Origin: Hemibagrus wyckioides
Lineage: Eukaryota > Chordata > Actinopteri > Siluriformes > Bagridae
Direction: 5' to 3'
Assembly (NCBI RefSeq): GCF_019097595.1
Contig: NC_080720.1
Location: forward strand, 20,671,352-20,735,351
DNA length: 64,000 bases
Below are positions 10,350 to 19,570 of the stretch, piece by piece. The position numbers and the translations under genes were made by a program. Positions within the stretch are counted from its first letter, which is position 1, and each line of letters starts with the position of its first letter. The notes below the pieces were generated by a model, which made no database searches, was not told the origin of the DNA, and worked only from the letters and a program-made list of their open reading frames with translations.

Positions 10350-10749
10350 TGTTTTAGTTTTTGAGATGAGCTCTTGAATAACTATACTGCGTGACCGTGT
10401 ATCAGGCACTATGTTGCATTGACCTTTACGGTACTTTACGATGAAGTCAAACTCTTGCAAGCGAAGGGACCAACGGATCAGATGTGAAGAGGGTTTTGGG
10501 TGGTTGAATACCCAGGTTAAAGCAGCATGATCAGTTATCACTTCGAAAGTTCGTCCTTCTAGGTAAGGCCGCCATTTTTCAATTGCCCAGATCACTGCAC
10601 AACACTCTTTCTGAGACAGAGTATGACTTCTCAGCTCCTTGCAGTAAACGTGAGGCATAGGCAACGACATGTTCAACACTGTCTATATCCTGGGTTAAGA
10701 CTGCCCCCAAACCAATATCACTGGCATCAGTCTGGACTTTAAATGATTT
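10350..10749 (-). pseudogene. Gypsy RNase H domain, frameshifted
   Basis: Minus-strand translation shows VQTDASDIGLGAVLTQ (first catalytic Asp), LSQKEC (Glu), [12 protein letters not shown] (second Asp) and a late NIVPDTRSR in place of the usual N-V-x-A-D-x-L-S-R. The domain is broken by a frameshift near 10600-10680, where the two halves overlap in different frames. It normally degrades the RNA of the RNA-DNA hybrid during reverse transcription. Confidence 0.9.
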
Positions 10750-11820
10750 TGACAAATCCGGGGCAATTAAAACTGGAATGCTGGTCAATCCATGTTTGAT
10801 TAATTCAAAAGAATGTTTACACTCCTCTGTCCAAGTCCATGTAGCTCCCTTCCTTTTCAAGGCATGCAATGGGGCAGTTTTCTCAGAAAATTGAGGAATG
10901 AATTGATACCATCCGGCTAGGCCTAAGAAACATTCTTTTAAGGATTTGGGGACGGGAAAGTTGACAACAGCTTCAACTTTGGCAGGGTCAGTCTTGATTC
11001 CATCTAAAAACTTCAGGGATTTTTGCATCAAGTTACACTTCTGGAGGTTCAGGGTAAGACCTGCTCGACTGAGACACTGGAAGACTGCTCTTAAGTGGGC
11101 TAGATGTTCTTGCTCTGTTCTTACTCTACTACGTCAATGTATACAAACAACTCTTATCCTTTACACTTTTCAGCACCAACTCCATCAATCGCTGAAACAT
11201 GGCTGCAGAGTTTTTAAGGCCAAAGAGTAGACGAAGAAATTCATATAGGCCTGATGTAGTGAAAGCAGTTTTGGAAATACTGTCTGGCTCCATTTCAACT
11301 TGCCAATACCCACTTTTAAGGTCGAGGGTACTGAAAATAGCAGCCCCGTGTAAAGACTCAAGGATCTCATGTATTTGTGGCAAGGGGTAACCGTCCAAGT
11401 ACGTCTTTGAGTTTAAGCCTCTAAAATCAATACAGACTTGTTGTCCTCCACCCTTTTTCGGTACTAGGACCATCGGTGCTGCCCATGAAGAAAGTGAGGG
11501 TCTGATGATCTTCTTATCCAGCATTTCCTTGATTTCCTGTTCAATGATCTGTTGTTTCTCAGGTGATACTATGGTTTCTAACGGATGGGTACTTCACTGG
11601 TAGTAATGATACGGTGCTTGACTATGTTGGTGTGTCCTATTTTGTTGGTGCAAACAGTAGGCCATTCTTTCATCAGTTGTTTGAGTTGTGATTGACATTC
11701 TGAAGTTGTGTCTGCATTGCTGACTAGTTGATGAATAAATGTTTGGGTTTCTGGTGACTCTACGGTCAATGGCAAGGCAAGGTAGAAAAAGAGTAATGCA
11801 TTGGGGGAACTGAGAGACAT
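10750..11820 (-). pseudogene. Gypsy reverse transcriptase, disrupted
   Basis: On the minus strand, in order: a linker ending in IVKHRI; IRPSLSSWAAPMVLVPKKGGG (fingers); DFRGLNSKT; YPLPQI; FSTLDLKSGYWQ (palm, first catalytic Asp); FRLLFGLKN-like sequence before AAMFQRLM; then the thumb words KSLKECFLGLAGWYQFIPQF. The region that should carry the Y-x-D-D motif, at about 11130-11145, reads YID followed by VV in one frame, and the long frame is lost there. Stops and frame changes separate the linker, palm and thumb. This is a clear Gypsy RT relic. Confidence 0.93.
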
Positions 11821-11850
11821 TATTGAGAATGTTTCTTCTTGTCCTTGATT

Positions 11851-12189
11851 TCAGGCAGGCAAGGTATACTGGGGATTACGGACATCCAACCTGATTCCAG
11901 TAGTCATCAGAAAATCCATACCCAAGATAACTGGTACTGTGAGATCCTCATCCTTCATAACATACAATGTCAAATCATACTTCCTTCCTTGCACTTCACA
12001 TTCACAGCTCCACAAACCTAAAGGAGATAACACTTGGCCACTGGCTTGTTGGAAAGTTTGCCCTCGGCTAGAACTTAACGACTCTTGGCGTTTCATCTGC
12101 CTCCAACAGGATTCTTGTATAAGAGTTAGGGAACTACTAGTATCTAGCATGGCCTGAAAATATCTCCCGTGGATTAATATTGGCAGGGT
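11851..12189 (-). pseudogene. Gypsy aspartic protease with altered active-site triplet
   Basis: Minus-strand translation shows AMLDTSSSLTLI, where the family normally has D-T/S-G, and later VPVILGMDFLMTTGI, the usual ILGxDFL closing motif. The DTS in place of DTG (Asp codon near 12142-12144) would be expected to impair activity. It is in one frame with the C-terminal part of gag upstream. Confidence 0.85.
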
Positions 12190-13346
12190 GATAATCTTCA
12201 AGTTATATAGACTAAAATTAGGAACAGGCTGCAGAACACGTGCATGCGAAGGATTCAACTTAGGATGAGTACTTTGGTCCGTTATATTTCTACGCTTTTG
12301 GGTTTCAGCATTGGCCTGGCTCCAATACTTTTTGGCTTCCTCAAAGTCTCTCTCAATTTGTGTTCCAACTCTTACCAATTCACTCACTTCTTTCACGGTG
12401 CCCCTTAGCAAACTTGCAAAAGCAAAATCCCAGATCCCAGCAAAATCTTTTGTACCTTGCTTTCTTTCCAGCAGGTGCTTAGCAGCTTTGGCTTCATAGT
12501 CATCAGACAAGAATGCTTGTAAGAAATGTTCCTTGAACTGATCCCAAGTGAAAATGTGCTAGCCACCAGTCTTTAGCTGTCCCTTTCAACAGTGAAGTGA
12601 GAGAAGGTAAAATCTCTGAGTCAACAAGTGGTCTGAGAGCAAAATATTCTTCACATCGTTCAACAAAATAAATTGGATCGTCTCCTTCTGAACCGAATTG
12701 TGGGAATTCAACTCTTACCGGTGGGTGATACGGGGCAGATGTTGCAGTATCATGTATGCTGGGGTTATGAAGCTGTACAGTACGTGACTTATTGGTATTT
12801 TTTGGTAAGGCAGGGGTGAACAATGGAGGTGAAACGGGGGTAGACATGACATGAGCATATGATTTAAACTTTTTATCAAGTTGGGCATCTCTCCTCTTCA
12901 AACAATCCACCACTGCTTTTGCCAAATCACTTGTACTCAGTTGAAGAAGACTTAACTCTTTCACACTCCCTTTCAATCTTGTAGATCAACTTTTCTTCCA
13001 ACATACGATATTGGTCCATAAAGTCAGCGAGTGGACAGTATTGGCTCAGTTTTTGGGTGAAGGCTTGAACTTCCCCTTCGAGGGCAGAGATACTATTTAA
13101 CAATGAGTCAATTACCTCTGCTGAAGGCTGAATTTGAGGGACAGGTTTGTCAGGAGGAGGAGGAAAAAATGAAGTATCAAGAGGAAAATTAGAATCACCA
13201 TCTTCCTCGGAGTTGATATATAGTTCACTGAGAGTGTCAATAAGTTCTTGCACAGGTTGAGGTTCTCTTCGGGTGACAAATGGACCTGCAGTGAAATCAG
13301 GATTGGGTTCGCACTCGTCCTCTGCACCATGTGACCTTATTGACAT
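12190..13346 (-). pseudogene. Gypsy gag, frameshifted
   Basis: The likely start is the Met at 13346 (MSIRSHGAEDE...). The N-terminal part is acidic and proline-rich, with a probable coiled coil (EVQAFTQKLSQ...MLEEKLIYKIERE). The reading frame shifts near 12950 into a segment with the capsid-like word PIYFVERCEEYFALRP and KGTAKDWW, and shifts again near 12510 into SDDYEAKAAKHLLERKQG. No CCHC zinc knuckle is visible before the protease. It is identified as gag by position between the primer-binding site and the protease and by the capsid-like words. Confidence 0.8.
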
Positions 13347-13415
13347 GACTGAAACACAACAAACAAGAAGTAATAAACAAACTATAAACACTTAAACACT
13401 TATGTAGCAAAGTAG

Positions 13416-13433
13416 GTCCCTGTTCGGGCGCCA
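13416..13433 (-). other. Primer-binding site for tRNA-Lys
   Basis: The minus strand reads TGGCGCCCGAACAGGGAC, which is complementary to the 3' end of vertebrate tRNA-Lys(UUU) over all 18 bases. It sits three bases inside the 5' LTR edge, where minus-strand DNA synthesis starts. Confidence 0.92.
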
Positions 13434-13436
13434 ATC

Positions 13437-14216
13437 TATAACCGTACCAGCTATTAAAACTAGAATTGTTATAACAAAAGGGGGATCAAATTCTTTGCAG
13501 TGTACTAGGGGTCATATAATAAATGCAAAAACAAACAAGACAGAAAAATTCCTCTTTTCACTATATATTGCAATCAACAAATTACAAACATAAACCATAA
13601 AATAAACTCATACAAAGGCTGATATAACAAAAATAATATCCAGTGTAAATGGGTACGTGATTAAGTCGGATTATAAGATGTCCAATATGTTTGTCCAAAC
13701 CAGTTGTTACGGTCTTAACTGAAGATGAGATGATCCTTTTTTATTGAAGTGTTTGAGGTATGAAGCCGGTAATGAATTTCGATTTAGTCCTTGAGCTGTA
13801 GCAGTAGAACACTCAACAGAATGCCAAAGTTGTTCATGCATTCACCAGTACAGTTGGGAATCTTGACTTTATGCACAACAAGAATCCTCTAGAAAAAGCA
13901 TAATCAGTCAAAGTTCATAAACCAATCAAACAAACATGGTGTACAAATCAGTACAAAAATAACCTTCAACAAAAACACCACAAACGATAAAGATAAAGCA
14001 TTAAACTTATGGATGAGCAGCAAACAAAATGTTTCTCAAACCAGGATTAATACAGCAAGCAACCATGTGGAGTTTTTATTTATTTATTTTAAACTTTTAA
14101 AACCTTTACTGCCTCTTTTCTTTACATAGACAATAGTAGAGCTCCTAGTGCCACCTAATGGTCCGGAGGAACATAGCACCACTAAAGAAACCTTGTGACG
14201 GGCAATGACTGTTACA
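13437..14216 (-). repeat. Full 5' LTR of the Gypsy element (780 bp)
   Basis: On the minus strand it begins TGTAAC (at 14216) and ends GGTTATA (at 13437), so the ends form a short imperfect inverted repeat and the terminus is TG...TA rather than TG...CA. Its last 221 bp match the 3' remnant. The outer edge is defined by the ACAC duplication at 14217-14220 and the inner edge by the primer-binding site. Confidence 0.9.
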
Positions 14217-14360
14217 ACACCAGTGCACAAAGCAAGGTCCATAAAGACATGGATGAGAGAATTTGGTGTGGAGGAACTTGACTAGTCTACACAGAGTCCT
14301 GACCTCAACCTGAGAGAACACCTTTGAGATGAATTAGAGCGTAGACTGTGAGCCAGGCCA
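14217..14360 (+). mobile_element. Non-autonomous DNA transposon copy A, right part
   Basis: Continues copy A after the Gypsy element: CCAGTGCACAAAGCAAGGTCC, GACATGGATGAG, CTGACCTCAACC, ATGAATTAGAGCG. It stops at CCAGGCC, where the inverted copy B begins. Confidence 0.85.
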
Positions 14361-14842
14361 AAACTGGGACGTCTGTCTCTACATGCACATGAATCTAATA
14401 AGGAGTTGGCCCGCCCTTCACTGCTATAACAGCTTCAGCTCTTCTGGGAAGGATCTCCACAAGGTTTAGGAGTGTGTTTAATGGAATTTTTGACCATTCC
14501 TCTAGAAGTGCATTTGTGAGGTCAGGCACTAATGCTGGACGAGAAGATCTGGCTCACAGTCTCTACTCTAATTCATCCCAAAGATGTTCCTCCACACCAG
14601 ACTCACTCATCCATGTCTTTATGGACCTTGCTTTGTGCACTGGTGTGCAGTCATGTTGGAACAGGAAGGGGTCATCCCCAAACTGTTCCCACAAAGTTGG
14701 GAGCATGAAATTGTCCAAAATGTTTTGGTATGCTGAAACATAGTGTTCCTTTCACTGGAATTAATGGGAGTCCAACCCCTGAAAAACAACACCTGAATTC
14801 AATTATTTGGAGGGGTGTCCCAAAACTTTTGGCAATATAGTG
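14356..14842 (-). mobile_element. Non-autonomous DNA transposon copy B, inverted relative to copy A
   Basis: Runs from a partial terminal repeat (CCAAAACTGGGACG) to CCCAAAACTTTTGGCAATATAGTG at 14819-14842. It contains, uninterrupted, the sequence into which the Gypsy inserted in copy A (GTGCACTGGTGTGCAGTCATG near 14634-14654). The terminal word resembles the 'TTTTGGCCATATAGTG' ends of a widespread fish DNA-transposon family. No transposase is encoded. Confidence 0.8.
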
Positions 14843-15540
14843 TGTTTATGTATAGAATGTTGCCATAGCGCATATCAGTGTGACTTTAGACCACCCTCTT
14901 CTGGGGATTTTTTGTACTACAACTGCAGAACTTGTCTGAGGCTATAGTCCCGGCTTGCCACTAGATAGCAGTAAAGGTACATCAAAACAGTGTGTAGTCA
15001 GTCTTACATGCATGTCCTGCATCTATGTACAGTTTTATAGCTAGGCATTAAGATCTGTGTTTAGATAAATAAATACTTGAGTGCTGAAGAAACACTGTTG
15101 TGAAAACTAGCAAACTGTTGTGAGGTGCATGTAGTGTGTGAATGAGAAGAGCTGACTGCTGAAATAAACTAGTGTCATGAATGAATGGATATGAAAAGTT
15201 AAGTACTGATGAACACTCAGTCTTGGTATTGCAATTATTTATATGATTTTGAGCTGGTATGGACTCCACATGACCTTTATGTGATTTTTTGTTAAATTCA
15301 TTCCTCCATCTGTGTTGTTTACTATTGTTATTGTTCATTAATCACACAAGGGTCTTCAAAAGTAAAGACAGTATGAAATCGGTAAACATTTTATTTGGAA
15401 TATTGAAACTTGACCTGCAAATAAATACTGCATGGCAACAAATCAAATTAATGTGCTGTACATTTTCCCATCATTCTTGTTTGCTACCAAATAATTATTA
15501 AAAAATTCTGACAGTACTGTATGTGTGTGTAATTAACATA
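14843..15540. other. No recognised gene
   Basis: AT-rich spacer between DNA-transposon copies. No coding signal and no repeat that I recognise. Confidence 0.4.
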
Positions 15541-15816
15541 CACTACCAGTCAAAAGTTTGGACACAGTGTTTTTTGTTTAGGGATTTATTTTCTGCATTC
15601 TAGAACAATACTGGAGATTTCAAAACTATGAAATAACACACATAGACTTAAGTAATCCATATGTAATGACAAAAAACAGTCAGTTGTTATTTTAAGACAC
15701 AAAGGTCAGGTGTTCTGGAATAGTTCTTGCAAGAACAGTATTGTCAAGTGCATTTGCAAAACCCATCAAGCACCATGATGAAACTGGCTCACATGAAGAC
15801 CTTTTGACTGGTAGTG
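15541..15816 (+). mobile_element. Tc1/mariner-like MITE, 276 bp, with TA target duplication
   Basis: The left end CACTACCAGTCAAAAG and the right end CTTTTGACTGGTAGTG are exact inverted repeats over at least 16 bases. TA dinucleotides flank both ends (15539-15540 and 15817-15818), the target preference of Tc1/mariner. The interior has no transposase frame, so it is an internally deleted copy. Confidence 0.92.
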
Positions 15817-15824
15817 TATATATT

Positions 15825-16035
15825 CAATACAATTCAATTCAGTTTTATTTGAACGGCACTTTTAACAATGGACAGTGTCTCAAAGCAGCTTAATAGGATT
15901 ATAAAAATTCAGAATCAAAATGACAAAGTTTAAAATTTTATTTTATCTCTAATCATCAAGTCTGAGAGGAACAAGACTCAAAAGAGAACCCATCCTCATC
16001 CGGGTGACACAGGAGAGTGATTGTAAATCTTGACC
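15825..16035 (+). repeat. Interspersed repeat 'CAATTCAATT...TTTATTTG...CTCAAAGCAG', copy 1
   Basis: Contains TTTTAACAATGGACAGTGTC, CTCAAAGCAGCTTAA, GAGGAACAAGACTCAAAAG and GAACCCATCCTCAT. A longer copy is at 61845-62110, with partial copies near 24865 and 39351. The class is unknown to me. By eye it begins a few bases after the MITE. Confidence 0.8.
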
Positions 16036-16440
16036 TTTCTATAACTGTATATAGTCAAGTGGAATTGTGCAACTTAGCTGTGAACAACTTAAGAAGTATA
16101 AGCATCAGTTTAATTTTATTTCACTCTAAATTTATTATGGATTTAACATAAATTCCTTCCTGCCGAAGCCATCAATTGTTCAATTATGAAGACCCGAACA
16201 CAAAACCAACTGCATTAACAGCAGTTTAAAGCCACTGCCATGGTCTACAGCAGTCCCAGGATATATATCACCACACTGATGCCAGAGTGTGGAGATAATA
16301 CTAATCAAATCATGGAACAACTGAGATGTGTCTTCTACATGTATGTGCGTGTAGTTGTATTTGAGCAGATTTGTCTCAGATTTGAGGGTCTCTCCCTTCA
16401 GTCTCCTCTTCAAGAGGTGAAGTGTTTTAAGGTCTGTTGA
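16036..16440. other. No recognised gene; possible continuation of repeats
   Basis: Unassigned AT-rich sequence between a repeat and a Tc1-like relic. No convincing coding signal on either strand. Confidence 0.35.
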
Positions 16441-16454
16441 ACGACTTGCTTCCT

Positions 16455-17175
16455 AATTTACTCCTTTGTTGTACTGGCAGAGTGTTTTGGGTCTTGATGC
16501 ATGATAAAGTTCCTCCCGATTAGAATGGATGCAGTCTGTTTCTATATTGCGGATGTGTGGTTTGTTTGTATCTTGTGTTTTGGCTCTATACAGTATACTC
16601 TATAAGTCTCTGTCAACTGCTGAGGCAACATGGTTTCCTTGGCCGACCGCTTCCACGTCAGGTTTTTAGAAAATCAGTGGTTTCTTTCTTTTTCAGAACA
16701 TTCACGGTGTTGAATTGGTTATGCCCAATGCTTGTACAATGATTCTGATTGATTTGGCCTCTTTTCTCAGCTTTAAGATGGCTTGCTTTTCTTTCATAGA
16801 CAGCTCTCTGGTCTTCTAGTTAGTTTATCCTTTTTAAACAATAAATACAGTCTTTACAGGTAAAACAAAGAGGCTGAAATAAAGAGTAGATATTCAGAGC
16901 TATTAATTATTCACACAATACATTTTAACATGGCACACATGGGCAACATGAAATACCTGTAGTTCAACATGTGTTCTGGTATTTATGATCACTTGAAAAA
17001 TGGCTGTTTGTAAACAAAATGTGCCATGTTCTAAGTTGTTTAAAACATCTGAATGGAAAATCAGGACATGAATCCAGCCCTTCCGATCTATCATCTTATA
17101 TTCATGGATTAATCTCTAACCCAAATGTCTTCAGTGGATGGCAAAAATAATAGAATTGGCCTCCCTGTTCTTATA
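16455..17175 (-). mobile_element. Decayed Tc1-like transposon (transposase relic and terminal region)
   Basis: The + strand carries words of a Tc1-like transposase written in reverse: TTGTACTGGCAGAGTGTTTTGGG, TTTCCTTGGCCGACCGCTTCC, ATGCCCAATGCTTGTACAATG, TCAGCTTTAAGATGGCTTGC and CATAGACAGCTCTCTGGTC. The distal part (16980-17175) shares GTGCCATGTTCTAAGTTGTT and AACATCTGAATG-type words with 41490-41735. No intact frame survives. Family placement is from recollection of fish Tc1-like repeats. Confidence 0.75.
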
Positions 17176-17509
17176 CTTCCATTCCAATAAGACTACTTCA
17201 CGATTTGCCTTTGTATTAGACTCCATTCAATAATTAGTATATCAGAGTGGTTCTTTATCAGGAATAAAAGTTAAGGACTAAATGTTTAGTATAAGAAGTA
17301 TGAGGAAGATGAGCTGAAAAAGTGCTAAAAATTTCTGTAAGGAAAACAGCTTTTGTAAGACTAATACAAGGTGAGCACTCTGAAACCATTATTAGAAAAT
17401 TAGAGTTTTCTAAGTCTTTGAATTATTTTTCAAGTGTGTCGACTTATTAACATGTGAAAACTTGTCAGAAAATGATGGGTCTTACCAGTGGCAGCTGGTG
17501 GTGGTATTA

Positions 17510-17760
17510 TATGGCGGGATGTCCATCAATAAAACTGAACAATTTAATGTTTAGTGGTAGCTCAGTAGGTAGGATGTTGGACTACGGAATGTGTTTTCAA
17601 ATTCCACAACTGCCAAGCTGCTACTCCTGGGTCCTTGAGCAATAAGATGGATGTAAGTCATTCTGGATAAGGGAATCTGCCAAATAATGTAAATGGAAGA
17701 AGATGAAGTAGAAGAATCTGTTGCCCTGGGTGTTTGTTAAATGCTGTAAATGTAAATAAT
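17510..17760 (+). mobile_element. tRNA-derived SINE-like repeat
   Basis: Starts with a tRNA-like head (AGTGGTAGCTCAGTAGGTAGG, a good A-box, then AATTCCACAACTGCC where the B-box has decayed). It continues with CCAAGCTGCTACTCCTGGGTCCTTGAGC and ends with the tail word GTAAGTCATTCTGGATAAGG...CTGCCAAATAATGTAAATG. That tail is shared with the LINE-like tail near 47398-47450. Confidence 0.8.
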
Positions 17761-19445
17761 ATCGGGACAAATGATTACGCACACATTGTTAAAGGAGATC
17801 TGGATCTGCATTAGTGATTTATATTTTTCAACATTTCAAGACATGCTGCTCAACTTGCTTCAGGCTGTGTTCCCACTAAATAGCAAAAATGGTAAACAGA
17901 AAATTTGTAGCTCTTTTGTTCAAACTAAAGAAAAAAAAGGCTTGTAGTTCTGTTATCTGTCCTTTTGTCTGACTATACAATATATGCTCAATCTCTGAAC
18001 CCTTTCTCTTCCAAACACATTTTAGGGGAAAAATGATGACAGAGTAAATAATCCACTTTGTTCACATTCATTACTCTCGTGACTGAGTCCATAACATGAC
18101 TGCAGATGACATATTATGGAAATGGTATTCAAACAAGCTTAAAGATATTGGTTTAAATGGAGATCAAATCTAGAGGGTGTTTCACACAATTGTTGCATTC
18201 AGAACATGTTTTGGGTTATTGTAGTCAGTGTGTTTATCTTGTAATGCAAACTGGAGGTTTGCAGATGAGGGCAAATTCATAAAAAGATCTAATTCAAAAT
18301 GAAATCAAATATATATGGCCATTGAGAACTCACACAATGGTATTGCACATTTTTACAGTCTACCTAGTCCACTACATGTCAAGCAGGTCATGATCTGGAT
18401 TGGATGCCTGAGAACATGGAAAAAAGAAAAAAGTGGGATTCAAGGACTCGGATATCCTTAGACTGCACTCACACATACTCCAAAATTTAATTTAAAGACA
18501 GAACTCCAAAACACCTAGTAATGCTCTCTGAAATACACTTTATAAGGACAGTGTTTTATGGTCTAGGTCAGTAGTAATCTATTTGATTCTGACAGTGGTC
18601 ACTCGCAACCCAGTGAACAACAGCTGATCACATCAATGATTAGTCTGAAGAAAATATCGTCTGGGACTAAAATCTGTAGGAAGGTTGACCACTTGCCTAA
18701 GGCAACTAAGTTTTGATATATTTGAACTTTAATGGAAAGTTGGACCCATCTTAAATGACACCGATAAAATGAAACTAGCTGAGAACCTGAGATATGTTAG
18801 AGAAACTGGCAATGGACATCAAAAGCATTTTGCGAAGGGAAATGTGATCATAGAGATGAAATTAGGCCATGGTCTATTTTCCCACAGTGAAATGGAGATG
18901 ACTTTCAGTAAAGAAAGCTTCTGGCTAAACTTGCTTAATGGTAAAACCAGAACAAAATGGAGAATTCAATAGCCTAACTGACTAAAGTGAAACATCATAG
19001 TATTTCTGTGATTTTACTTTATGGCATGCTGCTGAGAGGATCTTCACTCACGCGTCACTAGATAAGATAAACAAAGGCCATTAAATTCCGCCTTACTTCC
19101 GTACCCTACGAACCCAGATTGAATTGACCCAAAAAGGCAGCCCTTACTGATAAGCAGAAGCTGAAGCTGATAATGGATGGGTGTTAAGTTCTTTTCCATT
19201 TTCCTCCACCCTCTTTATCTGTTTCTGAACTGGAACACTGCTCCCAAGACAACTGACCGAGAGGCTGTCTGTACCAACTCTCCCCTTTGCTTATGACACT
19301 ATAGCTGATGCTCCATCTGAAGCATTCCTTGTAAGTTACTATTTCTTAGATGGACTGACTGCTTCTGGGTCTGTATTTGTAACATGCAATTGAAACAATG
19401 AAAACACAGTAATATTTTCAAAACACATAATTTTCTGTTAAAGAG
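17761..19445. other. Gene-free AT-rich DNA
   Basis: No exon, RNA gene or recognised transposon. A short open stretch at 18769-18972 (+) has no recognisable motif and is treated as chance. Confidence 0.4.
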
Positions 19446-19447
19446 TA

Positions 19448-19570
19448 CATGATATGGCCAAAAGTTTGTGGACATCTGACCATCACACTCATATGTGGAC
19501 CATCCCCCAGATGCCAGGCCTCACTAGTGCTCTTGTGTTTGAATGACCACAAATCCTCACAAGAGCACAA
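19448..19570 (+). mobile_element. DNA-transposon terminal fragment
   Basis: ATGGCCAAAAGTTTGTGGAC, then ATCTGACCATCACACTCATATGTGG: the terminal region of the same broad fish repeat class as 34731-35135 and 36053-36085. Only the end is left. Confidence 0.7.

Larger units (their letters stand above)
9824..14216 (-). mobile_element. Defective Ty3/Gypsy LTR retrotransposon, inserted on the minus strand
   Basis: On the minus strand the order is a 780-bp 5' LTR (14216 down to 13437), a tRNA-Lys primer-binding site, gag, protease, reverse transcriptase, RNase H, the integrase zinc domain, and then a truncated 3' LTR (10044 down to 9824). The PR-RT-RH-INT order is that of Ty3/Gypsy. It is flanked by a 4-bp ACAC duplication. 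Several frameshifts, a broken RT active-site motif and a deletion that removed the integrase core, the polypurine tract and most of the 3' LTR make it immobile. The two LTR copies differ at about 9 of 221 shared positions, so the insertion is not very recent. The lineage within Gypsy is not settled; the Lys primer use and the absence of a visible zinc knuckle may help to place it. Confidence 0.93.
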
